From: Collybiopsis luxurians FD-317 M1
Lineage: Eukaryota; Basidiomycota; Agaricomycetes; Agaricales; Omphalotaceae
Assembly: GCA_000827265.1 (NCBI GenBank)
Contig: KN834864.1
Location: 32,056-96,055, forward strand
Direction of reading: 5' to 3'
Length of the DNA stretch: 64,000 bases
In this document: one piece after another, positions 11,071-22,661 of the stretch
Layout: every line of letters begins with the position of its first letter
Position numbering within the stretch: the first letter of the stretch is position 1
Translations under genes and position numbers: made by a program
The notes under the pieces: generated by a model
Seen by the model: the letters and a program-made list of their open reading frames with translations, nothing else
Databases searched by the model: none
What the model was told of the DNA's origin: nothing

Positions 11071-12671
11071 TTACCAGAATCGCGTCTCCCACCAATCATA
11101 TCCTTTGTCACTACGAAGCTTTCCAGAGTTGTTTGTTTGGACAAAACTCCTAAGAGGCAAATCATGGGATGACTCTAGAGTGATAGACGTCAATGGTCCA
11201 CCTCCTTCATCAAGGTACGAGTAAAGTGTTTCATCAATCCTCGACGCAAGATTTGCATCCAAGGTCACAGTGGGTCCCGACGACGAAGTCGCACCGATTC
11301 TCGACACGGACAATGCAGGCACAGCCCCTTTTCGAGCTTCTTTTGAAAAGTCAAAGCAGACATGTAAATGTTTGACTTGCGGATAAGCGAACGATGATGG
11401 TGGTGGTGGGGCTTGTTGGGTGAAGCTGGTGTAGAATGGAAGACCCGGATATTCCATCCCGTTGCCTGATCCGCACACGACATCAGAAGGTCCTAGAATG
11501 ACTCTGCAGAGGGTGAGCAAAGCTTGAAAGCGTCTGAGGATTAGCTGGAGGGTTGTTAGAGACGGTAGAGAGATTTGAGCCTTGCGGTATGCCCATACAT
11601 CAGGCAGATAATCGGCTAAGTGATCAAAAGTATTGGGTTCTTTGTGAGTCAATCAACAAACTCGAGATCAATAAAGCCAGACGTACGTTCTTTATCAAAC
11701 AGCGACAAGTGCTTCACATTCCGGAGAACATGAGAACGACCAACGAGGAGAGCAATGCTAGTGCTATCAATGGCGAGATATTCGAGATTTGCAAAATTAA
11801 GATATGGCGTCTCGAAAATAAGAATCTCCAGCACGCGGTTGCGCGGTATACCCTCGTCATGAAGCATGAATTGCTTTAACGTGACGCTTTTACCATGAAC
11901 CTGGTCCTTGATCCTGAGCGTACGCAGGGCTTGGCGGAGATTATTAAGGCTTGCAGTGTCCCTGTCCTGGATAACACCTCCGCCGCCCTCTTCAGCGCGA
12001 AAATTTGAGATGCACAAGGTTTCCAGCAAGGGTGCATGAGCAGCCAGATGCTCCAATGGGCCCTCGCTAGAAGAAGAATTTCCTCGATTTCCGAAATAGA
12101 TCACAGGATGCTTGAAAAAAGCCCTTTTGAAGCCCCCATTAATACTTGATTGAAGAATTACTGGTAAAGTGCGCCTCCGTAAATCGATCCCTTCAAGCAC
12201 GAGGAAGTGATACTTATTCGGAGGGAAAGTATTCTGCTGCAGCCAGGGATGGTCAACGATAAAGTCCCTTCGAGCATGATGGTGCAAGGGCCCAGGCTTC
12301 TTTCCAGGTTCTAGTCCCCGCGGAAGAACATAAATTCCTCTGATAAGATCGGTAATCCCCCTGTCATGGAGAAGCCAATCAAACGATTGCGTTAAGAGCT
12401 GTAGTCGGAGGGAGCGTTCTTGATAGTCTTCATCGAGGATCAGTTTTTGGTAAATAGGGAAGAGGCGAAAAAGATGCTCTCTAGCGCGAATATGCCATGA
12501 TTTGCATACTAGAGAAAGAACCTTTAACTGCGCCGTCGAGTCCGAGGATTCATCGATGAAAAGGTAGAACGTTTCTTGGGGAAATCGAGGTTCAGGGCTA
12601 GAGAAACGAAATAAATGGGGCTATGGGACGCCAGAGATAATCAACGTTTACCTTGACTCTTCTAAGGACAT
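11071..12671 (-). CDS. F-box-like protein, 491 aa (tandem copy 2)
   Basis: Exons: 12671-12652 (MSLEES), 12597-11687 and 11615-11071. Intron 1 is 54 bp. For intron 2 either the acceptor at 11616-11619 (as in copy 1; 491 aa) or an upstream AAG at 11640-11642 (499 aa) keeps the frame, so the exact junction is open. The protein parallels copy 1 throughout: PRFPQETFYLFIDE, LVCKSWHIRAREHLFR, and the same C-terminus ending YDWWETRFW. It likely has the same role as an SCF substrate adaptor (inferred). It is head-to-head with the gene at 12920, with about 250 bp between start codons, probably a shared promoter region. Confidence 0.85.
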
Positions 12672-12919
12672 TTGTGGGGGAATACAAACTTCTTTCAATT
12701 TTGTCAAGCAGTGGCGAGTGTGGAACTGACTAGAGTTGTCGGCTCCGAAACGGGCCGAGAAATGCAACTTGGACGGCGCCTACTATCACCCACGGGCGCC
12801 AAACGGCGCTGACATCTGATCCACAGCTTAGTTCCTGCAGTCACCCTACGCCCACGAGTTTACCTGTCTGGTCAGTTTCCCTCGTTCCGCTGCAATATAC
12901 CCTGCTAAATTCACCAGAT

Positions 12920-14150
12920 ATGCAAAGTACCCAACCAGTAGTACCTGCGACAAATGCACCTCCAGCACCAGCAATTCACCCGAACGCGCCTCCACCGCCC
13001 AATACACCCTTCCATGACTGTCCGATACTGGTTTGGATGTTATCATTAAATCGGGAAGCAACAAAAGAAGTGCGCGATACTATTTTGTTCGTAATCTTCA
13101 AAATCTGATTCTCAATGAAGGAATACGAAGCATGTTATAATGTAGTCAAAGAATGCTTCGATCTACAAATCCCTTATGATCCTACCAGCGCCGAGTCTTT
13201 TCGTGCGTTCTCAGTCCACTTTGAAGTATCGTTAACTGATGATCGAATGTATCTACCAGGCCGATGCATTACGCAAATGTTGCCGCTTCTAATGATGAGG
13301 CATCGGCGAATACCCCGAGCAAAGTGGAAGGACTACAAGACTCCTACTGGGAAGCATTGGATTGAGCAGGTACGGGTGTGGCAAGCCTTATCTATATGCA
13401 TACTGAAGTAGTCACTTCACGTCCCAGTCTCCGGAAGACATGTCTCCTGAAAAATTTTTACACTCGATGATTGGATATCATCTGACCTACTGCGAGTCAC
13501 TGTGCGGTATGGCGATGACTCAGGGAACTCAACGCAAAGTCGTCAACATTGGCATTGGGGTACGAAGAATAGAAGTCGAACCACGGGGAGTAGCACCCCG
13601 TGCCTACGTTGAAAGTGTATCACACAAAGTTCGTGACGTTTTCCGAGTCCCTTGACCCCCTTACTTTCCCCAAACGGGTGTCTCTGACATTCGTTCCGCC
13701 CGAACACAGCTTACACAAAAAGAGCTAGAGCTCATACTCAAACCAGAAAACTCGGATGAAGTAGTGTTACGCCGGGTGAGTATTGTACTGACGCTCAAAG
13801 AGGCTTATAATCATGCTGTCGGTCAACCCGTCGGCTTCGATTATTCACGGCTCGAGTTTATTGTCGAGGGTTCCCATCCCTCGCATGGCATGACAGACAT
13901 CAATCCCTATGCGCTTGGGGACGGCATCCCTCTCCAAGGATGGGAGTTCCGCTTGTTCAAGGCCCAGTTAGGAGTCGCGAGGCAGGATCAGCTTTCCGAA
14001 GAGAGTTATCAGTGCGTTTGTGCGTTTTTTAGAGGGACTAGAGGGGAGAGTCGATTTATCTGGTATAATTCGGAGAAAGAACTGGAGAGCTGGGTGCAAT
14101 TTATCAATATCGACCAAATGATCAAGGTCATTCCGAAGTTGATGGCGTGA
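12920..14150 (+). CDS. unrecognised protein gene with one in-frame TGA
   Basis: Exons 12920-13069, 13121-13369 and 13428-14150 are joined by 51-bp (GTGCGC...AAG) and 58-bp (GTACGG...CAG) phase-0 introns. The product would be about 373 residues: a proline/alanine-rich start (MQSTQPVVPATNAPPAPA), a central globular part (SFRAFSVHFEVSLTDDRMYL) and a conserved-looking C-terminus (WEFRLFKAQLG, FIWYNSEKELESWVQF, ending IKVIPKLMA). No family was recognised. Exon 3 contains TGA at 13653-13655 while the frame remains open on both sides. Either an intron with a weak donor (for example GTTCGT at 13630, acceptor near 13709) removes it, or a nonsense change (CGA to TGA would suffice) has made this a young pseudogene. 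A fragment of a second copy lies at 10699-10818. Confidence 0.6.
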
Positions 14151-14896
14151 GCGAAAGGAACGCACATGCCGGTAAAATTCGTAGGTGGTTCTGCAAGGGC
14201 TTAATTTATTTATTAGGATCTGTCACGATATCTTCATGGTTACTGTACTGTTAGTGTTCTGTATCATTAATTTCCTTCTGCGCTGAGACCTAGGTGAGTA
14301 CTTATAACCCAACCGAACGCGCTTCAAAAGGAAAGTCATTTGCCATATCGGGTTCTCGTGTTCTCCCAGCATATCTTCATCTCGACCGAAGCTGTCGAGT
14401 CCATAGGCCCGGTCGTTTTCGTCGAAACCCTCAACCTGTCATCTAAACCATCAATCGTTGGGATGTATCCCTGCAATCTCGTCGGACAACGACATATCGG
14501 GAGAGTTTAACATTTCTATGTGCTGTGGCCCTTTTATGGATAGACTCAGAGAAGACCCATATGAGATTCTATTTGACAGGATACCGCGAACTGACGCCTA
14601 GGTGATGGTATAGGCGCAAATATGAGAGACATCGCTGTGCACAATTAGCACGAAATAAAACCGCGGGACTGGCGCATCCAGTTCAAATATTTACGTGGAA
14701 CGCGTTCAAGGTACCCATTTGTGGACACACGGTCGCATTCGACAGGACGTTATATATCCTGAATGTACGCGAAATGACCTTGCCCGCAAGATTATATATT
14801 CAACATTTTCCTATAAATACGAGTTTTCATTTCTTTTGGAATATTTCAGGATGGCGAAGCAGCATTATTTATCTGAGATCACCATCCTTCCGGAAT
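14151..14896. other. no gene recognised
   Basis: Only short frames without splice context. Confidence 0.5.
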
Positions 14897-15370
14897 TCAG
14901 CTCGAAAGCTCCCCTCTAGGATCTGACGAACTCATAATGGGCCCAGTGCTCGGCTGAACCGTGGTAGGTCTTGCGGCCTGAGCCTCTGCATCCCGATTTG
15001 AAGGCCAGGATAAGTCGCTTTGTTGTGCGGTAGGTCTAGCACGACGCCCACTTTCATCTTGAGCTGAAATCGCCTCCTGTGAAGCTCGCTGACGATTTGG
15101 ATTGCAGCAACTGCAAGGTCTACAAAATCCGGAAGGGGGAACTGTCACGGTATAGGAATGTATTAGCTGATGTCAGAGCGAGGAAAAGTGGCTCGTTATG
15201 TAGGCGAGAAGGTATAACATGGTCAAAATTACTTACGTGGATCGTCTATAAATACAAAAAAGTAATGTAGCTCAACCGTTAGTAAATATTGTCCTAGAAA
15301 AAAAAAATAACAGCTCACTAAAACAGCAACACAAGCACAATACAATAAGCTCGGCCAGACCGTCAGACAT
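14897..15370 (-). CDS. possible small Cys-rich membrane protein gene, structure unresolved
   Basis: An ATG at 15370 opens MSDGLAELIVLCLCCCF, a hydrophobic cysteine-rich segment, followed by a GTGAGC donor. The open frame ending at 14897 starts after a TTTTGTAG acceptor, encodes CSCCNPNRQRASQEAI and then a Ser/Gln/Arg-rich tail. A short ACGATCCAC exon flanked by TTTATAG and GTAAGT may lie between. I could not make all phases agree, so the model is tentative. Small proteins with one hydrophobic Cys-rich helix and a disordered tail are common in Agaricomycetes; no function is suggested. Confidence 0.3.
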
Positions 15371-16863
15371 CTCGTGCAGGGTAAGGGAATTTCAGTTAAA
15401 TGCTAGTTAGAACAGATTCTCCGTTCGATTAGAAAGTGGTTCCTGGATCTTCAACAACTTCTCGTAAGTCAATGGAGTGCGGAGAACTAGCCTCTCTCCA
15501 GTCTGTTCGGGAATGGAACAGCTGTTGGCGAGTCCAGACGAGAGAGACGACCTTTTATCTAGTTATCTAGCGTGAACTTAAAACAAAATCCCCTCCAATG
15601 TACTCGTATGTAAATAGAATGATCTCGGCGAAAGTACGCCTCTATGCCAGTAGACGAATGAGCGATGATCCCAGATTAAGGGTAGAACGTGACTTTATCA
15701 CCATTGCGCTGCAAGTTCTTCCCGAGAACAGAAGAGAAAATGTTAAGGAATCACAATCATGAGCGGTGAAACGCTTTGACCGGGCATTGGCAGGACTGAA
15801 CGTACTACACAGCCTTTTGCGCGAGCTCAACAGCTTTGGAATTTCTTTGCTTTTTGCTTTTCCCGACGTTGAATAGAGCCTTCAGGCCTCAACAGCTTTT
15901 ACTACTTAAAGCAGGTCAAATAATCCCCACGAGTGATTTCTTGGTATCCCCTTACTTAGTCGCAGGGGTTCTTCGGTGTAGGTTGACCGTTATGTTGATA
16001 TTTATGGGTGAACAATCACCGTTTATGTCGTTGAGTAGGACGATATTTGAACGGAGTTTCACCATGGGGAAAAGACTTTCATTTCGTATTCCTGTGCGAT
16101 GGTTGGTCAGCGTACAATATCCACCCAATGCCGTTCACAATCTTTGGTGCTACTGAACCAACATTTGTGAACAATCCTTCGGTAACTACTGGTGACCACC
16201 CTAAGATCAAGCAATGTTGCAGGCAGTTCCCTAACATTGTGAGAACCGTCTGCGACACTGCCAACAAATGGCTCTTAGGTGCACCCGCAGTGCTCGCGAA
16301 AGGTTAGGGTTTAGGGTAGTTATATCTGATCTTATCTATTTTAGGGTGGCCTCGACTGGTGCGGCCAAAGGATTGTGCACAATATTTGTCGCAGGGGCTC
16401 CAATATCGAACAAAACATACGCAAGAAATTAGAGTACTTATGATTAGACTTGTTCTACCATGGCGGGGTGCCATCCTTCAGCTTCCAACTCCCTCTCAGA
16501 TCTGATAAGCCCTATAAGCTCATCTATACAGTCCCTGACCTGGCTAGGTCATATCAGCTAGGTCATAGTACGACCGGAACCAGGGGTAGATCGCGCATCC
16601 GCATCCTAACTCAACAACACGTCATTAGCAGTTGCTGAGCTATTAATCGATATACCACCTGCTTGAGCAATCGAGAGCTGGGTAAATGTGGGGCTGTCCA
16701 TTGGACATCCTAGTTTCCCCGTCCACTGAGGCAATCTCGTGGAAAGTATTTTCGCTTCTTGTGGCATGCATGCCTATCAATGTGGCTTTTAAGTTTTTGT
16801 AAGGAGCGGATTGTCTCGTGTGAGTGTACATACTTATAATTTTCTTTTACAACTTTACTCCGT
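15371..16863. other. no gene recognised
   Basis: Several frames of 60-106 codons overlap on both strands without motifs. A short TTAGGGTTTAGGG stretch near 16305 is too short to call a telomeric repeat. Confidence 0.5.
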
Positions 16864-16960
16864 GCTCGACTTGCTCTCATTGTTCGGGCATCTATAGCAT
16901 TAAGAGATTTACCCCAGGTCTATTCGAAACTGTTCAATAGACAATCTTTATTCCATACAG
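16864..16960 (+). pseudogene. C-terminal fragment of an Agaricomycete multi-TM protein
   Basis: The frame ARLALIVRASIALRDLP continues to a diverged QSLFHT end. It is homologous to the better preserved terminal exon at 24410-24507, which reads ARLALITQAFLALRDLP and ends WTTFIPHI plus stop. This terminal exon is characteristic of a large uncharacterised Agaricomycete membrane-protein family. Here it stands alone, about 600 bp upstream of an N-terminal fragment of the same family, so order has been disturbed or two copies are represented. Confidence 0.5.
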
Positions 16961-17572
16961 ATAATATAGTTATTATAACGGCACCTTCGAAAGTTACTTG
17001 ATCGTAGTCTATATTCTAATAATTCCAAAATTCGAACATAATCCTGCCTTTGGTATAAATTTCTGATGAATTTTATGACACTGGACAGCCTTTCTTGGAT
17101 TTAATGGAAATTCCCCGAATATTTTCTCATCCCGTCATGCCCACCTCAAAAAGTTCCGCATCCGAAGACGGCTGAAGGGCATTTGAATAACTCTCGAAAC
17201 ATGCTTTGAAAATGGCTGGAAACTGCTGCCAGATTCGAGTCAGGATGCGGTGAAAGAAATGGAGCGTTTGAATGATAGTATCATAATGTTGTATGATACA
17301 ACTTTCGAAAGCTCTATGATATGATCGTATGCTGAATCTATATACTTGGCGTGAACGGGAATATCATATAGGGAAATTTCAAGATATCGCTATCTGACCT
17401 TTTCTAAATTAAACTTCTCAGACACAATACAGCTTCTGCTCGTTTGACCGTCTCGCCTTCTGAACGCTTGAACCTCGACGGCTGAGATGCTTATTCCCCG
17501 CATTGTTTGGACAGAAATCGTTAAACACGACTTCGCTTCCACATCGGCCACTGGCTCGTGTAAAGATATAGA

Positions 17573-18702
17573 CAACTTTGGAGTCTGCTTCAAATCGTTT
17601 GGAGCTGTATTAATGTTCTCGTCGTTTGTATCTGGGTTTCGGTCCATCCAAATGTGCCCGGATTTGATGAAAGTCCTTGGAAGATGTTACGACGCAAGAT
17701 AGGGCTACTGATAGTTGCTCTTATTGCACAAGAGATGATAATGCTGTGGGCAGCTCGATAGTGGTTTGCAGCTGGGAAGCTCTCAAAGCGTACGTACTTA
17801 GTAACTAAATTTTTCTGACTGCATTGCTTGATCTTTAATCACAGACATAAAGGATGGACCAGGACACATGGCTTTTTTGTCCTAATAGGAGGTTTTGCTC
17901 TCTACAAAGGTGAAATATGTGTTCCAGTCTTAAGATCTATCTCTCCTGAGACAGATCTTAGAAAGCTTCTTGGAGGACCTCAGCTCCAGCTCCTCTAATT
18001 ATGTTGCTGTAAACTTAAAGGATCACTCAATGCATCACGAAAAGTGACAATAATAGGTGGTAGAAGGTAGAGGAATGCTGGACAGGTAAGCTTAGATATT
18101 GCCAGGTGTTCCTAGGTATTTGTCAATGTTCCTATATATGACAATATATTCCTTACCTTTACATTCCTATTTTTGTCACTTTCTGTGATGCATGGAGAGT
18201 TTGTTGATCTGTCCTTTGCAGCTCATTCCAATTTCATTTCTAAAGTGAAGGAGCGGGAGATTAAAGCCATATCCGCAGCGACGGATTTGGCAAGATCGTA
18301 GCAGTTGGGCAGACAACTTGGTTCATCATATAGCTTGTTGCCAGATAAGCCGAGGGATTAACTGTCACAGAGCTCGAGACCATGACGCTTGCATTTGCAG
18401 CCATGAATGTTCAGGTATATGCCTTCTGGTGGAACAGGCCTCCGGGAGTCAAATATCCTATCCCTATCCAGAGGTTGGCTACATTGGAGGATACTGGAGA
18501 TCTGCCACTGCCAGTCACTTCCACTCGGAAAAGCTCTGGTCAGGATATAGCTTCTAGTTCAATCTTGACCTGGCCTTGCAGAACTCTCAAGTTCATTGGT
18601 GGAAGCTTGTCCAGTCGAATGAAGGAGATGAGCAACGCTCTCCGGAGAGATTACGAGAAGATTGGAATGCTGGGCAAAACCTTCCTCCTCTTGACTTGGA
18701 TT
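17573..18702 (+). pseudogene. N-terminal and middle part of a multi-TM protein, decayed copy
   Basis: Readable in pieces: LWSLLQIVWSCINVLVVCIW, then VSVHPNVPGFDESPW and IAQEMIMLWAAR, a TAG replacing the usual Gln before WFAAGKLSKA, a 56-bp intron, and GWTRTHGFFVLIGGFALYKG. Further on are a frame loss and two homologous blocks, MTLAFAAMNVQVYAFWW and MKEMSNALRRDYEKIGMLGK (from 18382). Homology to the copy at 22662 ends near 18702, where foreign sequence starts. The family has an N-terminal TM region, the WTxxHGFF and FWW-P motifs, and a terminal ARLALL exon. Several stops and frame breaks make it a pseudogene. 16961-17572 holds no clear gene. Confidence 0.65.
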
Positions 18703-20650
18703 CTAGAAAGAAGCGATTGGAGCGATGAGAGTAGACGGGCCAATCGTCTTAGGTTCGAACCGTAGTGGTGTCTAGCCAGGCAAACCGACCCAAAACGCCG
18801 TTTATATTATACATTGGCGCAAGAAGGGAAGATAGGACGGAGAGGCGTGTGCAAGAAAAAGAGGGAACCGGTCGAAAAGATGGCGGTACCGAAACTGAGG
18901 TGCAGGTGCCAAAAAACAGGGAGGGAAAAACGAGTGTACTACGGGAACGAGGGGAGGGCGACGACGATAGTACGCTAGTACGAAGAGCGAAAGAAAAAGA
19001 AAAAGAATACATGAAACAATTTTTCTATACGATTTCCTGAGCCTACCTAGTACGAAAAGCGAAAGAAAAAGCAGGGGAAAAATACTACTACATTACAGCA
19101 TAAATACTTGAACTGAGACGTGGATCCATCTACGACGTTTCCTCCCAAAACGAGTGATGAGGAGCAACGCGTGAGTAATATATTTGACAGCGAAGAGGAA
19201 CAGGCGGGCCCAGAGCCACTTGGACCTGCATACAACAGCTGAGAATCCCCCTTGTGACCATAGGTAGGCGGACCTATGATTCCTAGGTAGGGAGATGGCT
19301 TCAGTGAGGTGCGAGGGGATGGTCACTGAACTAGACTCACCTTGACTATTAGCCTTGCGTAAACAGAACTGTTTAAGCCCGATTAATCCAGCGGATATGG
19401 ATGCCGAGTAGGAAGGACCAAATTTGAACCTCCGACAGGTAATAGTCGAGGAGCCACTTATTCGGTAGTTACTTCCATCCCATTCGAATCAGATGAAAAA
19501 CGGGCTTTATTCATGGCAAGACAGTATCTAAAGTTGCTCCCCGCTTTTGTGGAGTTTCTCGACACCAACTCGATTTACATATACTTAAATTCAGGGCAGT
19601 TTTTATCTAGTTGATAGGGCTTTTACTGGTATCCTCAGTGCTCTATCGACATTGCCGTGTTCCTTGATTTCTAACTGCTGATGCTGATTGTGACCGTCTT
19701 TAGTCTGCTTTCCCCTCCTGCAAAGGGTTACATCATTCTGACAGTTGTCCCCTTGATTTACTTAAATTTTGCACTGCCAACAGCCTTAAGAAGTGCGTCA
19801 TTAGGCTCAATCGTTCGTGGCCAGGATGCATCACCTCCATCTTAATCTCAAACTGTTGATGCCGAGATTGAGTGAACGTTTCCAGTCTCACTCTTACTGT
19901 TTATCAAGTTTGATCAAGTTCGCAATCTGTCAGAACGACCCATGATTGGGTTGAAAATATAAGTAATTGATTATAGATCGCTCGCAAACCGCTTACTTGC
20001 CTCTCATATCTTTCATTTCGGTGCCTTTAGTCAAAACCTGAACTTCATCTTTTGTTTGATTCCGTCTACTCAATTGAGTGGTGCCCGATACAGTTCTCTC
20101 AGTAGTTAAAGCAATCTTCCCAGTAAATCCGCGTGCTCCTCTGTACCGCATCATTTACAGTGCCGAACCTTGAGTATTGTAATTTAGCCCGATTACCTGA
20201 ACGGTTTTCACCTAAAATTCAATTAAACACTTCAGTTTCTGTGCCAAAAGAAAACTGAGTAGGGGATGGATTCAGGGGTGAATCACGGTGAGTGCAACGG
20301 TTTTGAATTGACTTGGGTAGAATCTAGATATATTGTGTCTCATCTCCTAATCAATCAGTGGATACACTGCTTTAATGACAAGGTTCAATAATAGTTTTAT
20401 TTGGCTATATGACAATACATACTTGATGATAGAATGTGATGACAGCCCGAGCTTTGATATTATGCACAGAACATACAATGGAACTAAAATTTCCTTCTCA
20501 TCATGACATATGATACGAGATAACAGAAGCTAATATAACAGGGCGAGGACAATCCTTGCCCGACATTTTCCTACAGAGGTAAGCAAAGCCAGTAGTCCAC
20601 TCAGCAATCCTTAGCAAGCTTAAGCACCTAAATTTCAATATGTAGTCAAA
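18703..20650. other. no gene recognised
   Basis: Purine-rich, low-complexity stretches (for example around 18830-19080, where CTAGTACGAARAGCGAAAG occurs twice) and short frames only. 20300-20650 probably includes the promoter of the gene starting at 20651. Confidence 0.5.
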
Positions 20651-21872
20651 ATGACACCTGGAGACCAAGAGGCTCTATTCAACACTGGCAGCAATACAAT
20701 CCTGAATATATTAAATCTTATAGTGATATCGCTTGGTTATGGTATGTAGCGGTTAATGATCTACTACCTCAGCTAAATAACTCATGTAACTGTTGCAGGT
20801 GGGTTGGTCCTAATGACGTGTATTTCACTTCACACTCTGAGGTGAATCGGCAGTTAGCCCGCAATTAACATGCATCCATTCTAATCTTTGTTAGCATAAA
20901 ATCACGGAAATCCTCTAGGATTGCCTTATTCATCTGTTGCATAGTGATGCTGCTTTCCTTCACATTATACTTTCTATATGACTCTGTATCAATTTTGGCC
21001 TACACTTTTGAGGATTTTGTAGGATACACAGATGTTGCTACCGTAGTTTGGCTAGAGATTGGGTTTGTTACTGCAAAGGTTCTGGTAGGTCAACGAAGCT
21101 CAAGATTGCAGACAATATATTGACTGAGCTGCACCCTTTAGATTCTCATGGGAGATGTTATCGTGGTTTGGAGGGCATGGGTACTACTACCTGGGAATTT
21201 GAGCGGCAAGGTTTTGCTCACGGTTCTCATGTTAGCCAATATAGGTGTGTTGTAAATTGTAAAAAGCCGCAGGTGTCACGAATTGATTAATTGTTCGACA
21301 CTTTCAGGCTTAAATATTGCGGATTGTGTTGAGGACTATGTTTCAGTGTCACAAGTAGCTATCGGTATTGTACCAGCATTGGATTGGATTTCATATGCTG
21401 CTTCCCTTGCCATCAATATATCTTCTACCCTTTTTATTGTGTGGAAATTCTGGTAAGTATCCAGCAATATGCTCCGGATTTAAATTTCATTCATTGAAAT
21501 CAAATCAAATGTGCAGGGTTCACCAAAAATCTAGGAAAACTGTTAATAGAAGAAGCGACAGTCCAGTCCAAAAAATTCTTCTTCTGTTTATAGAATCTGG
21601 TGCAATATTCTGTGCAACACAATCTTTAAATCTTATCTTTACTATGATGGCCGTTTTTATTACTCATAATTCCATGGCGGAATTAGAGGCCATACAGCTG
21701 AGTAATGCATTTTTTGTGGTTGCAACTGTAAGTCTACATAGTGATTCTTTTTTCGGACATTTGAAACAAACATAACTTGTAGACATGGTATCCTGCAGCA
21801 GCAATTATCCTGGTCAACACAAACCACTCTCCAGTGGTAGAAACAATCCATTTCAGTGGGAGCATTCAATGA
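20651..21872 (+). CDS. Agaricomycete 7-TM protein, 282 aa, seven exons
   Basis: Exons 20651-20741, 20799-20841, 20919-21084, 21142-21244, 21308-21452, 21517-21727 and 21783-21872 sum to 283 codons with every phase consistent; introns are 55-77 bp. No single exon is long, so the gene is easily missed. The product has about seven hydrophobic helices: NTILNILNLIVISLGYG, LFICCIVMLLSFTLYFLY, VVWLEIGFVTAKVL, VLLTVLMLANIG, and others. It carries the motif ILMGDVIVVWRAWVL and ends WYPAAAIILVNTN-HSPVVET, both hallmarks of a widespread, uncharacterised Agaricomycete 7-TM family that resembles receptors topologically. No ligand or pathway can be inferred. The gene lies between two decayed copies of a different multi-TM family. 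No frame break was found. Confidence 0.85.
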
Positions 21873-21973
21873 GGCATAGATCACACAAACATTGCTCCCA
21901 TTGGCATCTAAGATGTACGTGCAGCTGTCTCTAAAATCAAGGTAACAGCAATAACAATTGACTGCTAAACAGG

Positions 21974-22167
21974 TTACAAGTGCATGGAATAAAAGGGAAT
22001 GCTGAGTTTATTTCTCGACAATTTTGTGCCTGATCCAAGCCAGGCAATTTTGAATTGATTTAATTCTCACAATTTATACAGTTCTACGTAGTTTTCATTA
22101 CTAAGTAATTTGTTCCCATTACTGAAAAGGGCACAAATGCCACCATGCATTAGCATTGGCCCACTAT
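21974..22167 (-). repeat. dispersed repeat, copy 3 of 3 (inverted)
   Basis: Reverse complement of the family at 1592 and 7984: TTACAAGTGCATGGAAT, GCCTGATCC, CCAGGCAATTTT and GCATTGGCCCACTA occur in the expected inverted order. The middle is shortened. It lies just downstream of the 7-TM gene. 22168-22661 has no gene. Confidence 0.65.
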
Positions 22168-22661
22168 GCATCCAGTTTGAATGGATGCTAGCAACCATAG
22201 GCGCCAGTCTAAAGTTATCCTCTTCCGGCTCATTACAAAATTTTTGTAAAACAATCAGTCTACCAAAGTATTTAGACTGAGGATTAAACGCAGGACCTTC
22301 TATTCTAATCCTGGTTGCTCTAATAGACTTCAGAGGTCTGGTCTGATTCAGTTTTTTACCCTCATTTTTTATGAATCATGAACCAGACTAGTTGAGAAAA
22401 TTCTAAAATTCACTCAAACCATTAACTACAACCCAGCTGCCCAGCATGTTGATTTTCACTACTGGAGAGTTCCATAGCTTTTTGGCTTACCTTCACATCT
22501 GAAATCCAGACTGATATCTTTTGTGCAATTCATTACAGCAGCCACACACCAAATTCAATGCTCTTGTGTCCAATATTTTACTTTAGCAATGTGCCCTGGG
22601 TCGGAGATGTATACTCAGGTGCTCAGAAAGTGATGGGCTGGTCACATGAGCAGAATATAAT

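Noticed and set aside
16303..16320. TTAGGGTTTAGGG, telomere-like
   Set aside because: Only two imperfect units with ordinary sequence on both sides; no array.
18749..19040. Arg/Glu/Lys-rich 87-91 codon frames
   Set aside because: Purine-rich low-complexity DNA, open on both strands, without splice context.
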